A DNA stretch of 64,000 nt from Flavobacterium sp. N2038 (GTDB lineage: Bacteria > Bacteroidota > Bacteroidia > Flavobacteriales > Flavobacteriaceae), in assembly GCF_025947185.1 (NCBI RefSeq), contig NZ_CP110001.1:2232001-2296000 (forward strand). The letters are read 5' to 3'. Positions 1 to 10,000 of this stretch are shown piece after piece. The translations under genes were made by a program, and so were the position numbers. Below the pieces are notes generated by a model. It ran no database searches. It saw only the letters and a program-made list of their open reading frames with translations, and was not told the DNA's origin. Each line of letters opens with the position of its first letter. Positions within the stretch are counted from its first letter, which is position 1.

Positions 1-2
1 TG

Positions 3-530
3 GGAAGTTCAAATCCTGATTTTATGTTAGGTTTTTCAAACTCATTCAAATACAAAAAAGCATACTTAAACATTCTTATCGATGGTAGATTTGGAGGTCA
101 CGTAATGAGTATGACTGAAGCAATGATGGATGCTTATGGTGTATCTAAAGCAACAGGTGATGCAAGAGCTGCTGGTGGAGTTAAAATTGATGCAGTTGAT
201 TCTAATGGAAATGCAGTTACTACAATGAGTGCTCAAGATTATTATAGTTCAGTTGGAGATAGAGCAGGTGCTACAGGAGAGTATATGTACAAAGCTACAA
301 ACGTTAAGTTAGGCGAACTTTCTTTAGGATATACATTTGACTTTAGCAAAAGCACAATTTTCAATGCAGTGAATGTTTCTCTTGTTGGTAAAAACTTATT
401 TTTCTTCTACAAAGACGCTCCGTTTGATCCAAACGTAACGTTAAGTTCTGGAGAAGGATTACAAGGTGTTGATATTTTTGGAATGCCTTCAACTAGAAGT
501 ATAGGTGTTAATTTAAATTTAACTTTCTAA
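3..530 (+). CDS. SusC-like TonB-dependent transporter, C-terminal part
   Basis: This is the last 175 residues of a SusC-family outer-membrane TonB-dependent receptor; the reading frame is open from base 3 and runs in from outside the window. The SusC-typical ending is visible: [10 protein letters not shown], then LIDGRFGG, then a closing strand VNLNLTF with the terminal phenylalanine usual for barrel proteins. It is followed by a SusD lipoprotein, so the two should form the import pore and lid for one glycan. The genes behind it make chitin oligosaccharides the likely substrate. The plug domain and TonB box lie outside the window. Confidence 0.92.
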   Translation, partial: GSSNPDFMLGFSNSFKYKKAYLNILIDGRFGGHVMSMTEAMMDAYGVSKATGDARAAGGVKIDAVDSNGNAVTTMSAQDYYSSVGDRAGATGEYMYKATNVKLGELSLGYTFDFSKSTIFNAVNVSLVGKNLFFFYKDAPFDPNVTLSSGEGLQGVDIFGMPSTRSIGVNLNLTF

Positions 531-686
531 AATAATATAATATAAAGGACAAAACCTTTTGGTTGTTGTAAGAGGATTGGTTTATTGATTGAATGCAGAA
601 GAGGTAAAACAATAAACAATTTAACCCGAAATGGGTTGGCTTATAAGTCAATAAAAATGATTTTAATTAACGATAAAAATTCACAG

Positions 687-2273
687 ATGAAAAATAAATT
701 ATTAATGTTTAGTGCAGTTTTAGCTCTTTCACTAGGTAGCTGTACAGGTGATTTTGAGGATATAAATACCAATGAGACTGGTTTTAGTAATACTCAATTA
801 GAACAAGACTTTAATCAGGTAAAGGCACCTATTAAGACCATGCAAAGAGGTATGTATATCCTGGTTGCAGATGATTGGCAAGGGGATATTCAATTCAATT
901 TAAATGCAGATATTTTCTCCGGATATATGGGAACGCCTCATGATTTTGAAGGAAATACAAACAATTCAACTTATGCTCTTTTAGATGGTTGGAATGGGGC
1001 CGAATGGGTTCAGAAATACCAAAGAGAGATGGTTAATGCCTATAACCTTGAGAAATTAACAAAAGATAAATACCCTCAGTTTTATGCCTGGTCTTTGATC
1101 TTAAAAGTATATGCAATGCATAAAACTACAGATTATTATGGACCAATTGTATACTCTGGTTTTGGAAATACTGACGGATCAACTCCGTACGATTCTCAAC
1201 AAGCAGTTTATAATCAGTTTTTTGCAGAGTTAAAAACTGCGATTGATATTTTGACTCCTATAGCGACAGCAGATAAAACTGCGACTTTCTTTCCTGATAA
1301 AACTGATAAAACAGACGGAACTACAGCTAAAGGGAAAGTGTTAAATTGGGTAAAGTTTGCTAACTCTTTAAGATTGCGTTTAGCGATGCGTATTTCTAAT
1401 GTTGATCCTGCAAAAGCAAAAACTGAAGGAGAAGCTGCACTAGCAGGTTTAGGAGTTATTACTGCTAACACTGAGAATATGGCTTACTTAGCAGAGCATC
1501 CGGTTAAAACCTATACAGGTCCATGGGCAGATATTAATGCAGGAGGAGCGATTGTTTCTATAATGAATGGTTACAATGATCCAAGAAGAGCTACTTTCTT
1601 TAAAACTACTAAAACTGGAACTTATCAAGGTATCAGAATGGGAAGTTTGGTTGATGCTGATTATAGAACGGCAAAACAAGATCAGTTTTCTCAGGTTGGT
1701 GCAATTGTAGAAAATGATATGATTCCTTGGTTTAATGCTTCAGAATCTTATTTCTTAATGGCAGAAGCAGCTTTAAAAGGATGGAATGTTGGTGGAGGAA
1801 GTGCTCAGTCATTCTACGAAAATGGAATCGCAATTTCATTTGCTCAGCTTGGTGCAGGAAGTGCAGCAGACTATACTAGTGATGATGTTGCTTTACCAGC
1901 TGCCTTTACAGATCCATTAAATCCTGGTAATAATATTGCTGCACAAAACCTGGTAACTGTTAAATGGTCTGATGCAGCTTCTAATGAAGTGAAATTACAA
2001 AAAATCATCACTCAAAAATGGATTGCTGGTTTCCCTGACGGTCAGGAAGCTTGGGCTGAGACAAGAAGAACTGGTTACCCAAAATTATTCTTACCTGTAC
2101 ATAACTATTCAGGAGGAAAAATCCCTGAGGGAACTTTTGTAAGAAGGTTGAATTTCTTCGTAAACGAGAAAACTTCAAATCCAACTGGTTATGCGCAAGG
2201 TGTTAGCCTTTTAGGAGGTGTTGATACTGGAGCAACTAGACTTTGGTGGGATACTGGAGTGAATAAATTCTAA
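687..2273 (+). CDS. SusD/RagB-family surface glycan-binding lipoprotein (chitin locus)
   Basis: A 528-residue SusD-family protein. The start at 687 is chosen because it begins a lipoprotein signal, MKNKLLMFSAVLALSLGSC, with the lipobox LGSC; a longer frame from 585 would add 34 unlikely residues. Family features include DDWQGDIQFN early on, the TDYYGP segment, and the C-terminal part with WFNASESYFLMAEAALKGW and a QKWIAGF motif. SusD proteins sit on the outer surface, cap the SusC pore and bind the glycan. The neighbours (SusC before; deaminase, hexosaminidase and chitinase after) point to chitin oligomers. It matches the SusD-like (CusD) position of the chitin locus described in Flavobacterium johnsoniae. 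Confidence 0.94.
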   Translation: MKNKLLMFSAVLALSLGSCTGDFEDINTNETGFSNTQLEQDFNQVKAPIKTMQRGMYILVADDWQGDIQFNLNADIFSGYMGTPHDFEGNTNNSTYALLDGWNGAEWVQKYQREMVNAYNLEKLTKDKYPQFYAWSLILKVYAMHKTTDYYGPIVYSGFGNTDGSTPYDSQQAVYNQFFAELKTAIDILTPIATADKTATFFPDKTDKTDGTTAKGKVLNWVKFANSLRLRLAMRISNVDPAKAKTEGEAALAGLGVITANTENMAYLAEHPVKTYTGPWADINAGGAIVSIMNGYNDPRRATFFKTTKTGTYQGIRMGSLVDADYRTAKQDQFSQVGAIVENDMIPWFNASESYFLMAEAALKGWNVGGGSAQSFYENGIAISFAQLGAGSAADYTSDDVALPAAFTDPLNPGNNIAAQNLVTVKWSDAASNEVKLQKIITQKWIAGFPDGQEAWAETRRTGYPKLFLPVHNYSGGKIPEGTFVRRLNFFVNEKTSNPTGYAQGVSLLGGVDTGATRLWWDTGVNKF

Positions 2274-2388
2274 GAAAGTTTTAAGATTACAAGAATATTT
2301 AAGTTTGGTTAGTAAATGGTATAAGCAGTGCAAATTGCTTATACCATTTTAAAAAGCCAAAATTGTACATACCAAAAAAAGAAAAGAA

Positions 2389-4326
2389 ATGAAAAGTGCT
2401 TTAGATATAAAACCTGATATTAGTTATAAGAGCGCTGGAAAATTTGAAGAGACCAGATTTGAAAAAATTCATAACGAAATCTTCAAAAGCTCTGCCGAAG
2501 CTTCGGTAATTGTAGCACAGGAAATTGCTCAATTGATCAGATCTAAACAAGAGAAAAACAAATCTTGCGTATTAGGTTTAGCAACAGGTTCTTCGCCAAT
2601 AAAAGTATACGAAGAATTAGTTAGAATGCACAAAGAAGAAGGGTTGAGTTTTAGCAATGTAATCACTTTTAATTTGGATGAGTATTATCCAATGTCAAAA
2701 GAAAACAATCAGAGCTATCATTATTTCATGCATCAGCATCTTTTTAATCATATTGATATTAAACCTGAAAATGTTAATATTCCTGATGGTACAGTTTCTA
2801 TTGATGAATTGAATCAATATTGTATCGATTACGAAATGAATATTAAAAGTGCAGGAGGATTAGATTTTCAATTATTAGGAATCGGTCGTACAGGTCACGT
2901 AGGTTTCAACGAACCTGGATCACACATTAACTCAGGGACTCGTATTATTACATTGGATCATATTACCAGAGTAGATGCTTCATCAGATTTTAATGGTATA
3001 GATAACGTTCCTAAAAGAGCTATTACCATGGGAGTTTCTACCATTATGAGATCTAAAAGGATTGTATTGATGGCTTGGGGACAGAATAAAGCAGAAATTA
3101 TTAAAAGAACAGTTCAGGGAGATATAAGTTCAGAAGTTCCTGCAACATTTTTACAAAATCATCCTAATGCAACTTTTGTTTTAGACCAGTCTGCAGCGTC
3201 AGAGTTAACACGTTTTAAAACACCCTGGTTAGTAGGAGAATGTATCTGGACACAAGAATTAAAAAGTAAAGCGATTGTTTGGTTATGCCAAAAAACAAAA
3301 CAAGCGATATTAAAATTAACAGACAGAGATTACAACAACAACGGAATGTCTGATCTTTTGGCACAAGAAGGTTCTGCTTATGATTTGAACATTAATATGT
3401 TTAATGTCTTGCAGCATACCATAACAGGATGGCCGGGTGGAAAACCAAATACAGATGATTCGCATCGTCCGGAAAGAGCCAATCCTGCTAAAAAAAGAAT
3501 TATTCTTTTTAGTCCGCACCCAGATGATGATGTTATTTCTATGGGAGGAACTTTTTCAAAATTGATAAAACAAGGGCATGATGTACATGTAGTATATCAA
3601 ACCTCCGGAAATATAGCGGTTACAGATGATGAAGCATTAAAATTTGCAGAAGTAAGCAACGATTTTGTTGGTGAAGCTGCAGCTGATATTAACTTCAAAT
3701 CAGTAATTAAATTTTTAAATAATAAGTCAGGAAATCAAATAGACTCTTTGGAAGTTCGAAAATTAAAAGGACTTATAAGAAGAAGAGAATCTTATGCAGC
3801 AACCCGATACATTGGATTGAAAGATGAAAATACACACTTTTTAGATCTTCCGTTTTATGAAACCGGACAGGTTAAGAAAAATCCTTTGGGTCCGGAAGAT
3901 ATTGCAATCGTAAAAGATATTATTGCTAAAATAAAACCACATCAGGTATTTGCGGCAGGAGATCTTGCAGATCCGCATGGAACTCATGAAGTTTGTCTGA
4001 ATGCAATTTTCGCAGCAATGGGAGAGTTAAAGTCAGAAAAATATATGGATGATTGCTGGTTATGGTTGTACCGCGGAGCATGGCAGGAATGGGATATTAA
4101 TGAAATTGATATGGCAGTACCACTTTCTCCATCAGAAGTATTATTAAAACGTCACGCAATTTTATACCACCAGTCTCAAAAAGACAGAGTGATGTTTCAA
4201 GGAAACGATTCTAGAGAATTCTGGGTACGTGCAGAAGACCGAAATAAAAATACTGCAATTCTGTATGATGAATTAGGTCTGGCAGAATACGAAGCAATCG
4301 AAGCTTTTAAACGTTTTGATTACTAA
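2389..4326 (+). CDS. nagB: Glucosamine-6-phosphate deaminase-like protein fused to PIG-L/LmbE deacetylase domain
   Basis: A 645-residue two-domain cytoplasmic protein. Residues 30-310 are a NagB/6-phosphogluconolactonase-type domain with the phosphate loop LATGSSP (64-70), the NLDEYY motif (Asp97, matching E. coli Asp72) and GIGRTGHVGFNEPG (164-177). His170 and Glu175 match catalytic His143 and Glu148, but Thr168 stands where E. coli has Asp141. Residues 368-645 are a PIG-L domain with the zinc motif HPDDD (377-381) and DPHGTH (528-533). Known NagB converts GlcN-6-P to fructose-6-P and ammonia; PIG-L enzymes remove N-acetyl groups from GlcNAc compounds. The inferred role is deacetylation plus deamination of chitin-derived GlcNAc (phosphate). 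Such fusions are usual in Bacteroidetes; no separate nagA is in the window. Confidence 0.88.
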   Translation: MKSALDIKPDISYKSAGKFEETRFEKIHNEIFKSSAEASVIVAQEIAQLIRSKQEKNKSCVLGLATGSSPIKVYEELVRMHKEEGLSFSNVITFNLDEYYPMSKENNQSYHYFMHQHLFNHIDIKPENVNIPDGTVSIDELNQYCIDYEMNIKSAGGLDFQLLGIGRTGHVGFNEPGSHINSGTRIITLDHITRVDASSDFNGIDNVPKRAITMGVSTIMRSKRIVLMAWGQNKAEIIKRTVQGDISSEVPATFLQNHPNATFVLDQSAASELTRFKTPWLVGECIWTQELKSKAIVWLCQKTKQAILKLTDRDYNNNGMSDLLAQEGSAYDLNINMFNVLQHTITGWPGGKPNTDDSHRPERANPAKKRIILFSPHPDDDVISMGGTFSKLIKQGHDVHVVYQTSGNIAVTDDEALKFAEVSNDFVGEAAADINFKSVIKFLNNKSGNQIDSLEVRKLKGLIRRRESYAATRYIGLKDENTHFLDLPFYETGQVKKNPLGPEDIAIVKDIIAKIKPHQVFAAGDLADPHGTHEVCLNAIFAAMGELKSEKYMDDCWLWLYRGAWQEWDINEIDMAVPLSPSEVLLKRHAILYHQSQKDRVMFQGNDSREFWVRAEDRNKNTAILYDELGLAEYEAIEAFKRFDY

Positions 4327-4479
4327 AATAATTTGATTCGGGGTTAGAGCGAATCATGTGCAAAATTCAGATTGATTTTACAGCGATTAGTGAGGGATCA
4401 ATAGTGATCATTCTGAGTTTTGTTTCCTTTATCTATTTATTAATGTTGTCTCAGGATAACATCTTTACAAAAAATTAAA

Positions 4480-6546
4480 ATGAAATATTTATTTGTCCTA
4501 CTATTAGCGGGTTTAACATCTAATGCTCAAATTCAAAAAGAGCAATTAAATCTTATGCCCTGGCCTCAAAGTGTTGTTTTAAACGATGGGAATTTTACTT
4601 TAACTAAAAATTTTAAAGTAAACATTACCGGAACCCCTAATCCAAGAATTTATGGAGGAGTAACTCGTTTTTTACGTCGCTTAGATGGAAGGACAGGTAT
4701 ATTTTTTGAACAAGGTTTTATTACCAAGCTAAATGAAGTACCAACAGCAGAACTTCAGATAAACTGTACTAAAAGTGGGAAAATTGGTTTGTATGAAGAC
4801 GAAAGTTATCATTTAGATATCAAACAAAACAAAATTACAATAAATGCAACAAGTGATTTAGGTGCTTTACACGGCCTTGAAACCTTATTGCAAATGTTGC
4901 AGAATAATAATACATCTTTTTATTTTCCAGTTTCGCAAATTTCAGATTTTCCAAGATTTACCTGGAGAGGATTGATGATTGATGCTTCAAGACATTTTCA
5001 GCCAATTGATGTTATTAAAAGAAATATCGATGGACTGGCAGCAATGAAAATGAATGTTTTTCACTGGCATTTAGTGGATGATCAGGGATGGAGAATTGAA
5101 ATGAAAAAGCATCCGAAACTAATTGAATTAGCATCAGATGGATTGTATTATACACAAGAGGAAATTAAAAATATCGTAAAGTATGCCGATGAGCGTGGTA
5201 TTTTAATAGTTCCCGAAATAGATGTTCCTGGTCACGGTTCTGCAATACTTACTGCTTATCCTGAAATTGGAAGCAAGGTAATTACATTGACTGGTGGAAC
5301 TTCCGAAAAAAATATTCAGGGTACAGCAATCTCTACCTATGGAATTGAAAGAAATGCTGGTATTTTTTCACCAACATTAGATCCTTCAAATCCTAAAACA
5401 TATCAATTGCTAAGCGAACTTTTTGATGAGGTTTGTCCATTATTCACCGGAGCATATTTCCATATTGGAGGAGATGAAAACGAAGGGAAAGACTGGGATG
5501 CAAATCCAAAAATTCAGGAGTTTAAAAAGAAAAATAATTTAACCACAAACCACGAATTGCAGACTTATTTTACGATGCAGTTAGTGCCGATGCTTAAAAA
5601 ACACGGAAAACAATTAATGGGATGGGAAGAGATCATGACAAAAAACATGTCAAAAGATGCGATTATACATTCCTGGAGAGGACCAAATGAAGGCGTTGTG
5701 GCAGGACAATCATTGGTTGATGCAGTAAAAAAAGGTTACAAAACTGTATTATCAAATGGTTTTTACATCGATTTGATGTATCCGGTTGAAAGTCATTATT
5801 TAAATGATCCGATGCCAAAAGGAGCTAATTTATCAGCTGAAGAAAAAGCGAGAATTTTGGGTGGAGAAGCAACAATGTGGACAGAGCTTGCGTCATCAAC
5901 TACAATAGATTCACGAGTTTGGCCAAGAACTGCTGCGATTGCAGAAAGACTTTGGTCGGCAGAAGATATTACCGATGTTGCTAACATGCGTAAACGTATG
6001 GATTTTATCTCTTTCAGACTAGAAGAATTAGGATTAACACATATTCGCAATAAAGGAGTTATCTTAAGAAATGTAGCAAACAATCAAAGTATAGTAGCAT
6101 TAAATGAATTGACGAATGTTTGTGAGCCATTAAAAGGATATACTCGTAACAAAGGAGGAACAGAGTATCAAATGTACTCTCCGTTGACTCTTTTTGCAGA
6201 TGCCTGCGGACCAGATGCGAAAGATGCACTTGCTTTTGATGATTCAGTAGCTCAATATTTAGGAAATAAAACGCCGGAAAATAAAGCAAAAGTTTCAGCA
6301 TTTTTCAATAAGTGGATTGCTTTAAACAAAGAATTAAGTGATTTAAGTGCAAACGCACCGCTTGTACAACCTGTTCTTCCGTTAGCAAAAAAATTAAGTA
6401 AAGCCTCTGAACAGATGTTGTTGGTTTTAGATAATAAATCAACTCTAAAAGCAGAAGATTTGAAAAACTTAATTGAAGAATGCAATACAAAAGAGCATGC
6501 AGATGTTGAGTTGGCAGTTTACAAAAGCTTGAAAAAATTATTATAA
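4480..6546 (+). CDS. GH20 beta-N-acetylhexosaminidase, exported
   Basis: A 688-residue glycoside hydrolase family 20 enzyme that releases GlcNAc from the non-reducing end of chitobiose and longer oligomers. A signal peptide (MKYLFVLLLAGLTSNAQ) sends it to the periplasm. An N-terminal GH20b domain (about 25-155) is followed by the TIM barrel: RGLMIDASRHF, HWHLVDDQGWR, and the catalytic Asp-Glu pair in HIGGDE (328-333), which acts by the substrate-assisted mechanism known for the family. There is no T9SS sorting domain, so a periplasmic place behind the SusCD importer is likely. It lies 153 bases after the deaminase fusion, probably in the same operon. Confidence 0.94.
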   Translation: MKYLFVLLLAGLTSNAQIQKEQLNLMPWPQSVVLNDGNFTLTKNFKVNITGTPNPRIYGGVTRFLRRLDGRTGIFFEQGFITKLNEVPTAELQINCTKSGKIGLYEDESYHLDIKQNKITINATSDLGALHGLETLLQMLQNNNTSFYFPVSQISDFPRFTWRGLMIDASRHFQPIDVIKRNIDGLAAMKMNVFHWHLVDDQGWRIEMKKHPKLIELASDGLYYTQEEIKNIVKYADERGILIVPEIDVPGHGSAILTAYPEIGSKVITLTGGTSEKNIQGTAISTYGIERNAGIFSPTLDPSNPKTYQLLSELFDEVCPLFTGAYFHIGGDENEGKDWDANPKIQEFKKKNNLTTNHELQTYFTMQLVPMLKKHGKQLMGWEEIMTKNMSKDAIIHSWRGPNEGVVAGQSLVDAVKKGYKTVLSNGFYIDLMYPVESHYLNDPMPKGANLSAEEKARILGGEATMWTELASSTTIDSRVWPRTAAIAERLWSAEDITDVANMRKRMDFISFRLEELGLTHIRNKGVILRNVANNQSIVALNELTNVCEPLKGYTRNKGGTEYQMYSPLTLFADACGPDAKDALAFDDSVAQYLGNKTPENKAKVSAFFNKWIALNKELSDLSANAPLVQPVLPLAKKLSKASEQMLLVLDNKSTLKAEDLKNLIEECNTKEHADVELAVYKSLKKLL

Positions 6547-6606
6547 AGTTTGGTTTGAGTTAGTGATGTTTAGTAAGTTTTGTTATTTGAATATCTGAAT
6601 TTAATT

Positions 6607-6641
6607 TATCTCTACCAGAGATTTTTGGTAGAGATAATTTT
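6607..6641 (+). terminator. Hairpin terminator after the hexosaminidase gene
   Basis: Perfect 11-base stem, TTATCTCTACC at 6607-6617 pairing with GGTAGAGATAA at 6627-6637, loop of nine bases, followed by TTTT. It should end or weaken read-through from the SusCD-deaminase-hexosaminidase unit before the chitinase gene. Confidence 0.7.
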
Positions 6642-7032
6642 AACAAAACGGCTAAAAAAGTTAAACCTTATTTTAAAAGAAAAAATATTTTAGAACACAA
6701 ATAACCATAATAGTAACCCTTTAAAACCAAATAGAAAGAATAAGAGAATAAAAAGAAACATGACAAACAAAAGTATCTTAGATTGATGAGTTATCCCCAA
6801 ATTTATCTGCCTGTATATTTTATATTAATTTTTTAAAAATTATAAATAAATATTTAACCAAGACTATTTGCTATTGATTATGGACTAGTTAGTAATAGTA
6901 ATATTTATCTATAGAATGTAATTTGAGTTTATTTCCAGTCGATTGCAAAATTCCAATTTGCGATTGAGCGAAACCCGGCTTTATAAGCTGTGGCCCAAGT
7001 ATTTATTTTCTATTAACCAATATTTATTAATT
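6642..7032 (+). other. 391-base leader region upstream of the chitinase gene, no gene seen
   Basis: AT-rich and non-coding on both strands. It separates the terminator at 6607-6641 from the chitinase start, so the chitinase probably has its own promoter here. A short match to the -7 element (TAATTTG, 6919-6925) is one base short of the consensus and lacks a clear TTG partner, so no promoter is called. A longer in-frame start at a TTG (6943) was not used because the signal peptide begins at 7033. Confidence 0.5.
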
Positions 7033-10000
7033 ATGAAACATTATTACAGATTGCTCTTTTTGTTACTGTTTCCCTTACTCGCGTTAGCCCAACCGGCTCA
7101 CGGAAAAAAAGTAGTGGGGTATTATGCGCAATGGTCTATTTATGCCCGGGACTTCAATGTTCCGAAGATAGATGGAAGTAAATTGACGCATTTAAATTAT
7201 TCTTTTTATGGGACAACTTATGATCCTGCCCATCCGGAGAATACAAAATTAAAATGTTTGGATACTTATGCTGATTTTGAGCATATGGAAGGCGGAATCC
7301 CTTGGGATGCTCCGGTAAAAGGAAACTTTTATGACTTGAAAAAGTTAAAAGAAAAGTATCCTCATTTAAAAGTCTTAATTTCTGTTGGAGGCTGGACAAA
7401 AGGTCAGGATCTTTCTCCAATTGCCGCTAGTCCTGTGGCAAGAGCTGCTCTGGCTGCAGATATGGCAAACTTTATTACTACTTATCCATTTATTGATGGT
7501 TTCGACATTGATTGGGAATATCCTCTTTCTGGTGGAACTGATGGAACTGAGATCGTAAATGGTGCACCGGTTCCTCCACAAAAATATAGCCCTGATGATA
7601 ATAAAAATTTAGTGCTTTTATTGAAAGCAATGCGTCAGGCAATGCCAAATAAACTTATTACAATTGCAGCCGGAAATAATGTTAGAAATGTTTCTAAACA
7701 GTATTTGGGCCCAAACAACAGATCACAATACGGAATGACAGAAGATATTTCGACATATTGCGATTATATTACTTACTTCGGATATGATTTTGGAGGAAAC
7801 TGGTATGATAAAACATGCTATAATGCGCCTTTGTATGCAAGCGGAAATACAAATGATCCATTGTATGGTGCTACGCAATCAGAATCACTTGATGAATTAA
7901 CAAATCAATATTTAAACGTAATTGGTTTCCCTGCCAACAAATTAATCATGGGATTACCATTTTACGGAAAAAAATTCGATAACGTTGCTGCAAATTCAAC
8001 AAATGGATTGTTTGTTGCAGCACCAAGATATGTAGTTCCTGGATGTACAAATCCGCAAAACCCAACCGGAACATGGGATGGTTCTGGAGCTTGTGAAAAA
8101 TCAGGAAGTATCGAAATTTGCGATTTGGTTGGAAATCCGGTTACAAATTCACATGCCTATTTAGATCCAAATACTATGCAGGTTACTGCAAGTGCAGCTT
8201 CGGCAGGATGGGTAAGATATTTTGATAATACTACAAAAGTTCCTTATTTATACAACTCGACTTTAAAGCAGTTTATCAGTTATGAAGATAAACAGTCAAT
8301 GGACTTAAAAGTGCAGTATATAAAATCAAAAAACTTAGCCGGAGGGATGATTTGGGAATTATCTCAGGATACAAGAGGTTCAATTCCAAATTCATTATTA
8401 ACACAGGTTGATACTTCGTTTGGAAGTGTTGTTCCGGGAACAGTAAGTATTTCAGGTTCTGTAAAAAATGGCTCAGCTTTAGTTACAGACGTTACTGTTG
8501 AATTGCGTGACGCAGCAAATACGGTAATACAAACTGTGGTTTCAGCAACCGGTAACTTTACTTTCAACAACTTAACTTCCGGGCAAAATTATGGTCTTAC
8601 AGCTGCAAAAGCGAGCTATACTTTTACTCCGGTAACGTTAATAAATGTTACTCAAAACCAAACAGCAGTTATTATTAACGGATCACAGCCAACTTATACG
8701 GTGAGCGGAACTGTTCTTGACGGATCTGCAGCAGTATCTGGAGTTACAGTTTCTGCAACTTCTGGTGCAACTGTTCTTACTGCGGTTTCCAATGCAAGTG
8801 GTGCTTATAGCGTTGCAGGATTAACAGCAGGTTTAAATTTTACCGTTACAGCTGCAAAAACAGGATTCTCTTATACACCAACTTCAACAGTTTATAATGC
8901 AATCAGCGCAAATAAAACGTTGAATTTTACTCAGGGTGCAGCGGTAGTTTATTATACAGTAAACGGAACAATTTTGAATAATGCAACTCCGGTTTCTGGT
9001 GTAACGGTTACAGCGTCTTCTACAGGAGGGAACTTTACGGCAGTTACAAATGCAAGCGGTACTTATTCATTAAGTTTACCAGCTGCAGGAAATTATACAG
9101 TAACAGCAGCTTTAAGCGGACAAACTTATACACCGGCTTCTACAGTATATTCTAATCTGAATGCTAATAAAACATTAAACTTCACACAGGATGTTGTTGT
9201 AACTACAAGTAAAATTAGCGGAACGGTTAAAAACGGAACTACTCCGGTTTCGGGTGCAAAAGTAGAATTGGTTTTACCATGGACAGATAATGCACATCCG
9301 TGGAAAAGTGTTCTGGCAACAACAGATGCGCAAGGAAAATACAGTTTTGATAATTCAGTTATAGACGGTTATACAACCATTACAAGTTTAAAACTAAATA
9401 CTTGGTCAAACGGAGAAGTTAATTATTATCCAAATAATCTAGCCAACTTTGCAGTTCCTGCAAGTCCAACAATATACAATTTTAATACTAGCGCTACCGG
9501 CAAAATGGCATTGGCAGCAGCTACAAACTTAATCAGCGGAACTGTAAAAAATGGTTCAACGCCAGTAGCCAATGCAAAAGTAGAAATTGTTTTACCGTGG
9601 ACAGATAACACACACAACTGGAAAAGCGTTTTGGCAACAACAGATGCATCAGGAAATTATACTTTCGATAATTCAATTGTAGCAGGTTATACGCAAATAT
9701 TAAGCTTGAAATTAAATTCATGGCAAAACGGAGAAGTAGCTTATTTTCCAAATAACCTGGCAAACTTTGCTGTTCCGACAACGCCAACAGTTTATAATTT
9801 CAATACACAAACAACAGTTGTGACTAAGCCAGTGGTTGCTATTACAGCACCGACAGCTTCGGCGATTGCTATAAACTTAGGATCAGCAATTAATTTCGTT
9901 GCAAGTGTTGGATTAAGTGCTGCCGATGCCACTACAATCTCGTCTGTTGTATTTAGTTTAGATGGACAAAGCATAAGCGCTACCAATTCTTCTGGAACTT

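Noticed and set aside
6919..6925. chiA promoter at TAATTTG
   Set aside because: One base short of TAnnTTTG and no TTG partner, so not called.
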